DNA of 64,000 nt from Leptotrichiaceae bacterium. Its GTDB lineage: Bacteria > Fusobacteriota > Fusobacteriia > Fusobacteriales > Leptotrichiaceae. This document shows positions 62,495 to 64,000 of the stretch, in pieces (position 1 is the stretch's first letter; each line of letters begins with the position of its first letter). The stretch is taken from NCBI GenBank assembly GCA_018060185.1, contig JAGOWQ010000002.1:1-64000 (forward strand), given 5' to 3'. The notes beneath the pieces were generated by a model. It was not told where the DNA came from, made no database searches, and saw only the letters and a list, made by a program, of their open reading frames with translations. The position numbers were made by a program, and so were the translations under genes.

Positions 62495-63567
62495 TATATT
62501 CTTGGAACTCTCTGACTTATTCCACATAAAATTTCATAAGAAATTGTATTACATAAATCAGCAACTTCAACAACATTAATATTTTCTCCAAAAATTTCTA
62601 CTGTATCTCCTTTTTTAGCCTCTTTCGATAATTTTTGAGGTATTAATATTAATAATTGATCCATACATACTCTTCCAATTATATCACATTTATTACCTTT
62701 ATAATAAACATAACCCTTATTTGACAAATCTCTTCTAACACCGTCTGCATAACCTATAGAAACTGTTCCTATAGTATCATATTTTTTAGCTTTATACGTA
62801 TTTCCATAACTTATAAAAGTATCTTCATTTAATGTTTTTATATAACTTATTTTTGCATATAAAGACATTACAGGCTTAAAATTATATGGGGAAGTATCTT
62901 TTTCTGATACTCCTCCATATGCTATTATTCCAATTCTTATAAAATCATAAACACTTTTTTGAAATTTTAAAATACCAAAACTATTTAGTAGATGTCTATA
63001 TTTTATAGTTGGTATTTCAAATAAAATTCTATTACTCATTTCTCTGAAATTATTTTCTTGAAACTTTGTATACTCTTCATTAGAATCAGATGAAGAAAGA
63101 TGAGAAAATATACCTACAGTATTTACATATTTACATTGTTTTATTAAAGAAATTAATTCTTCTAACTCATTTTTTTGGAATCCAACTCTTCCCATTCCGC
63201 TGTCTATTTTGATAAATACATTGGACTTTTGTTTATTCGCTTCCAAATATTTTATCTCATCTAAGTCAGTTAATGTAAAATAAATATCATTTTCTAGAAT
63301 TAAACCCATATCTCCATTTTGAATAGGTCCTAAAATAATAACAAATACTTGACTATTTATTTCTTTTAATTTTAATGCTTCTTCAACAGTTGCTACTGCA
63401 AAACTTTTAATTCCAACATTAAGTAATGCCTCACATATTTTTTCCATCCCGTGTCCATAAGCATCTGCTTTTAATACTGCTATTATTTTATCTTTTGAAG
63501 TTACTTTTTCTATTTCTTTTATATTTTCATATAAATTTTGTATATTTATTTCTGCCCAACAACGCAT
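62488..63567 (-). CDS. alr: Alanine racemase
   Basis: 359-residue PLP enzyme that makes D-alanine for peptidoglycan. Seen: the PLP lysine in VLKADAYGHG (Lys33), FIKIDSGMGRVGF, the HLSSSDS segment, RIGIIAYGG, the catalytic Tyr region ISYGNTYKAK and GTVSIGYADGVRRDL with CDIIGRVCMDQ. Standard length. GTG at 63576 is an alternative start; the ATG at 63567 is chosen because it gives the usual MRCWAEINI start behind AAGGGTGAG. It sits between secF and the cvpA gene. Confidence 0.96.
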   Translation of the reverse strand: MRCWAEINIQNLYENIKEIEKVTSKDKIIAVLKADAYGHGMEKICEALLNVGIKSFAVATVEEALKLKEINSQVFVIILGPIQNGDMGLILENDIYFTLTDLDEIKYLEANKQKSNVFIKIDSGMGRVGFQKNELEELISLIKQCKYVNTVGIFSHLSSSDSNEEYTKFQENNFREMSNRILFEIPTIKYRHLLNSFGILKFQKSVYDFIRIGIIAYGGVSEKDTSPYNFKPVMSLYAKISYIKTLNEDTFISYGNTYKAKKYDTIGTVSIGYADGVRRDLSNKGYVYYKGNKCDIIGRVCMDQLLILIPQKLSKEAKKGDTVEIFGENINVVEVADLCNTISYEILCGISQRVPRIYK

Positions 63568-63611
63568 TTTTCTCACCCTTCTAACTTGTTTCTTTTCTAT
63601 CTATTTATTTA

Positions 63612-64000
63612 TCACACTAATACTTTATCGTTTTCATTATAGCCATTTACTGTTCTTTTTCCATTTTCTTTTTTTATTTTATCATTTTTAGATTTATTTT
63701 TTGGTTTTCTATATTTTCTAAAAATATATACTAATGGTGTAGCCATAAATATTGACGAATATGAACCAATTATCATTCCTATAAATAAAGTCATACTAAA
63801 TGTTTTTAATGTGTCTCCACCAAATATTAATAACACCACTATAGCCATTATTGTTGTCAATGATGTATTAACAGATCTTACAAATACTTGATCCACACTT
63901 TCTTCAATAATTGTTGAATAATCTCTGACTTTACCTTCTTTTTTTTCATTTTCTCTAATTCTGTCAAATATAACTATTGTATCATTAATAGAATACCCTA
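63612..64000 (-). CDS. secF: Protein translocase subunit SecF, C-terminal part (cut by the window edge)
   Basis: The last 129 codons are visible, in frame from the window edge to a TAA at 63612. Seen: GYSINDTIVIFDRIREN, the family signature, then SVDQVFVRSVNTSLTT, two or three membrane segments (TIMAIVVLLIFGGDTL, TLFIGMIIGSYSSIFMATPL) and a basic tail. SecF with SecD uses the proton gradient to finish protein export. The start lies outside the window; a shorter frame beginning at 63896 is an internal Met. Possibly followed in the same transcript by alr, 44 bases on. Confidence 0.95.
   Translation of the reverse strand, partial: GYSINDTIVIFDRIRENEKKEGKVRDYSTIIEESVDQVFVRSVNTSLTTIMAIVVLLIFGGDTLKTFSMTLFIGMIIGSYSSIFMATPLVYIFRKYRKPKNKSKNDKIKKENGKRTVNGYNENDKVLV

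Overview
The window is a 64 kb piece of a very AT-rich bacterial chromosome. The cell looks like a diderm (Gram-negative type): there are two LptF/LptG-type permeases, an MlaA/VacJ-family protein, several lipoproteins and a SPOR protein. Low GC, diderm envelope genes and Firmicute-like regulation (CIRCE, SAM-I riboswitch, Fur/PerR-like 7-1-7 box) together fit Fusobacteriota, most likely Leptotrichiaceae (Leptotrichia/Sneathia/Streptobacillus group). That placement is inference, because no rRNA is present. No tRNA, rRNA, insertion sequence, prophage or CRISPR array was seen. Most genes are on the minus strand.

Region by region. 1-5002: a mevalonate-pathway operon (mvaK1, mvaD, mvaK2 and the first eight codons of a type 2 IPP isomerase) transcribed behind an M13 zinc peptidase. 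5127-8552: groES-groEL under a CIRCE operator, then a zinc alcohol dehydrogenase. 8629-19622: a DUF1439-like lipoprotein, uvrA, an AEC transporter, a small zinc-ribbon protein, an MlaA-family protein paired with a secreted alpha/beta hydrolase, and smc. 19666-24885: a surface-polymer cluster (epimerase, polyprenyl-phosphate sugar transferase, two GT2 enzymes, a CDP-glycerol glycerophosphotransferase-like enzyme). 25149-28865: iron alcohol dehydrogenase, flavin reductase and two Gfo/Idh/MocA paralogues. 29111-33413: carAB. 33639-39632 (mostly plus strand): a DUF1576 membrane protein with an unknown partner, ahpC with a stand-alone AhpF N-terminal-type disulfide protein, and a two-component system divergent from a small secreted protein.

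39698-42443: a compact cluster with a WYL regulator, a DJ-1/PfpI protein, a GyrI-like protein and a ClbS/DfsB protein. The last two families both include hydrolases that open cyclopropane warheads of DNA-alkylating toxins, so this is the best candidate here for an undescribed protective system. 42575-49621: mnmA, a TetR regulator, two small orphans, nrnA, a SPOR protein, mtnN, a lipoprotein and an orphan oligopeptide-binding protein. 49780-56275: metK under a SAM-I riboswitch, recR, pfkA-pyk and accD-accA. 56444-64000: an envelope operon read as secF, alr, cvpA-like, lptF, lptG, M16 peptidase, rodA, rluA-type.

Regulatory reading. Extended -10 boxes (TG-N-TATAAT) recur. Candidate operators include a Fur/PerR-type 7-1-7 palindrome just downstream of the ahpC -10 box, a similar all-AT box before the DJ-1 gene, a perfect palindrome over the accDA -10, and a 15-13-15 inverted repeat before the peptide-binding protein. 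Many intrinsic terminators can be read at operon ends. Several reading frames were shortened to the ATG or GTG that has a proper ribosome-binding site.
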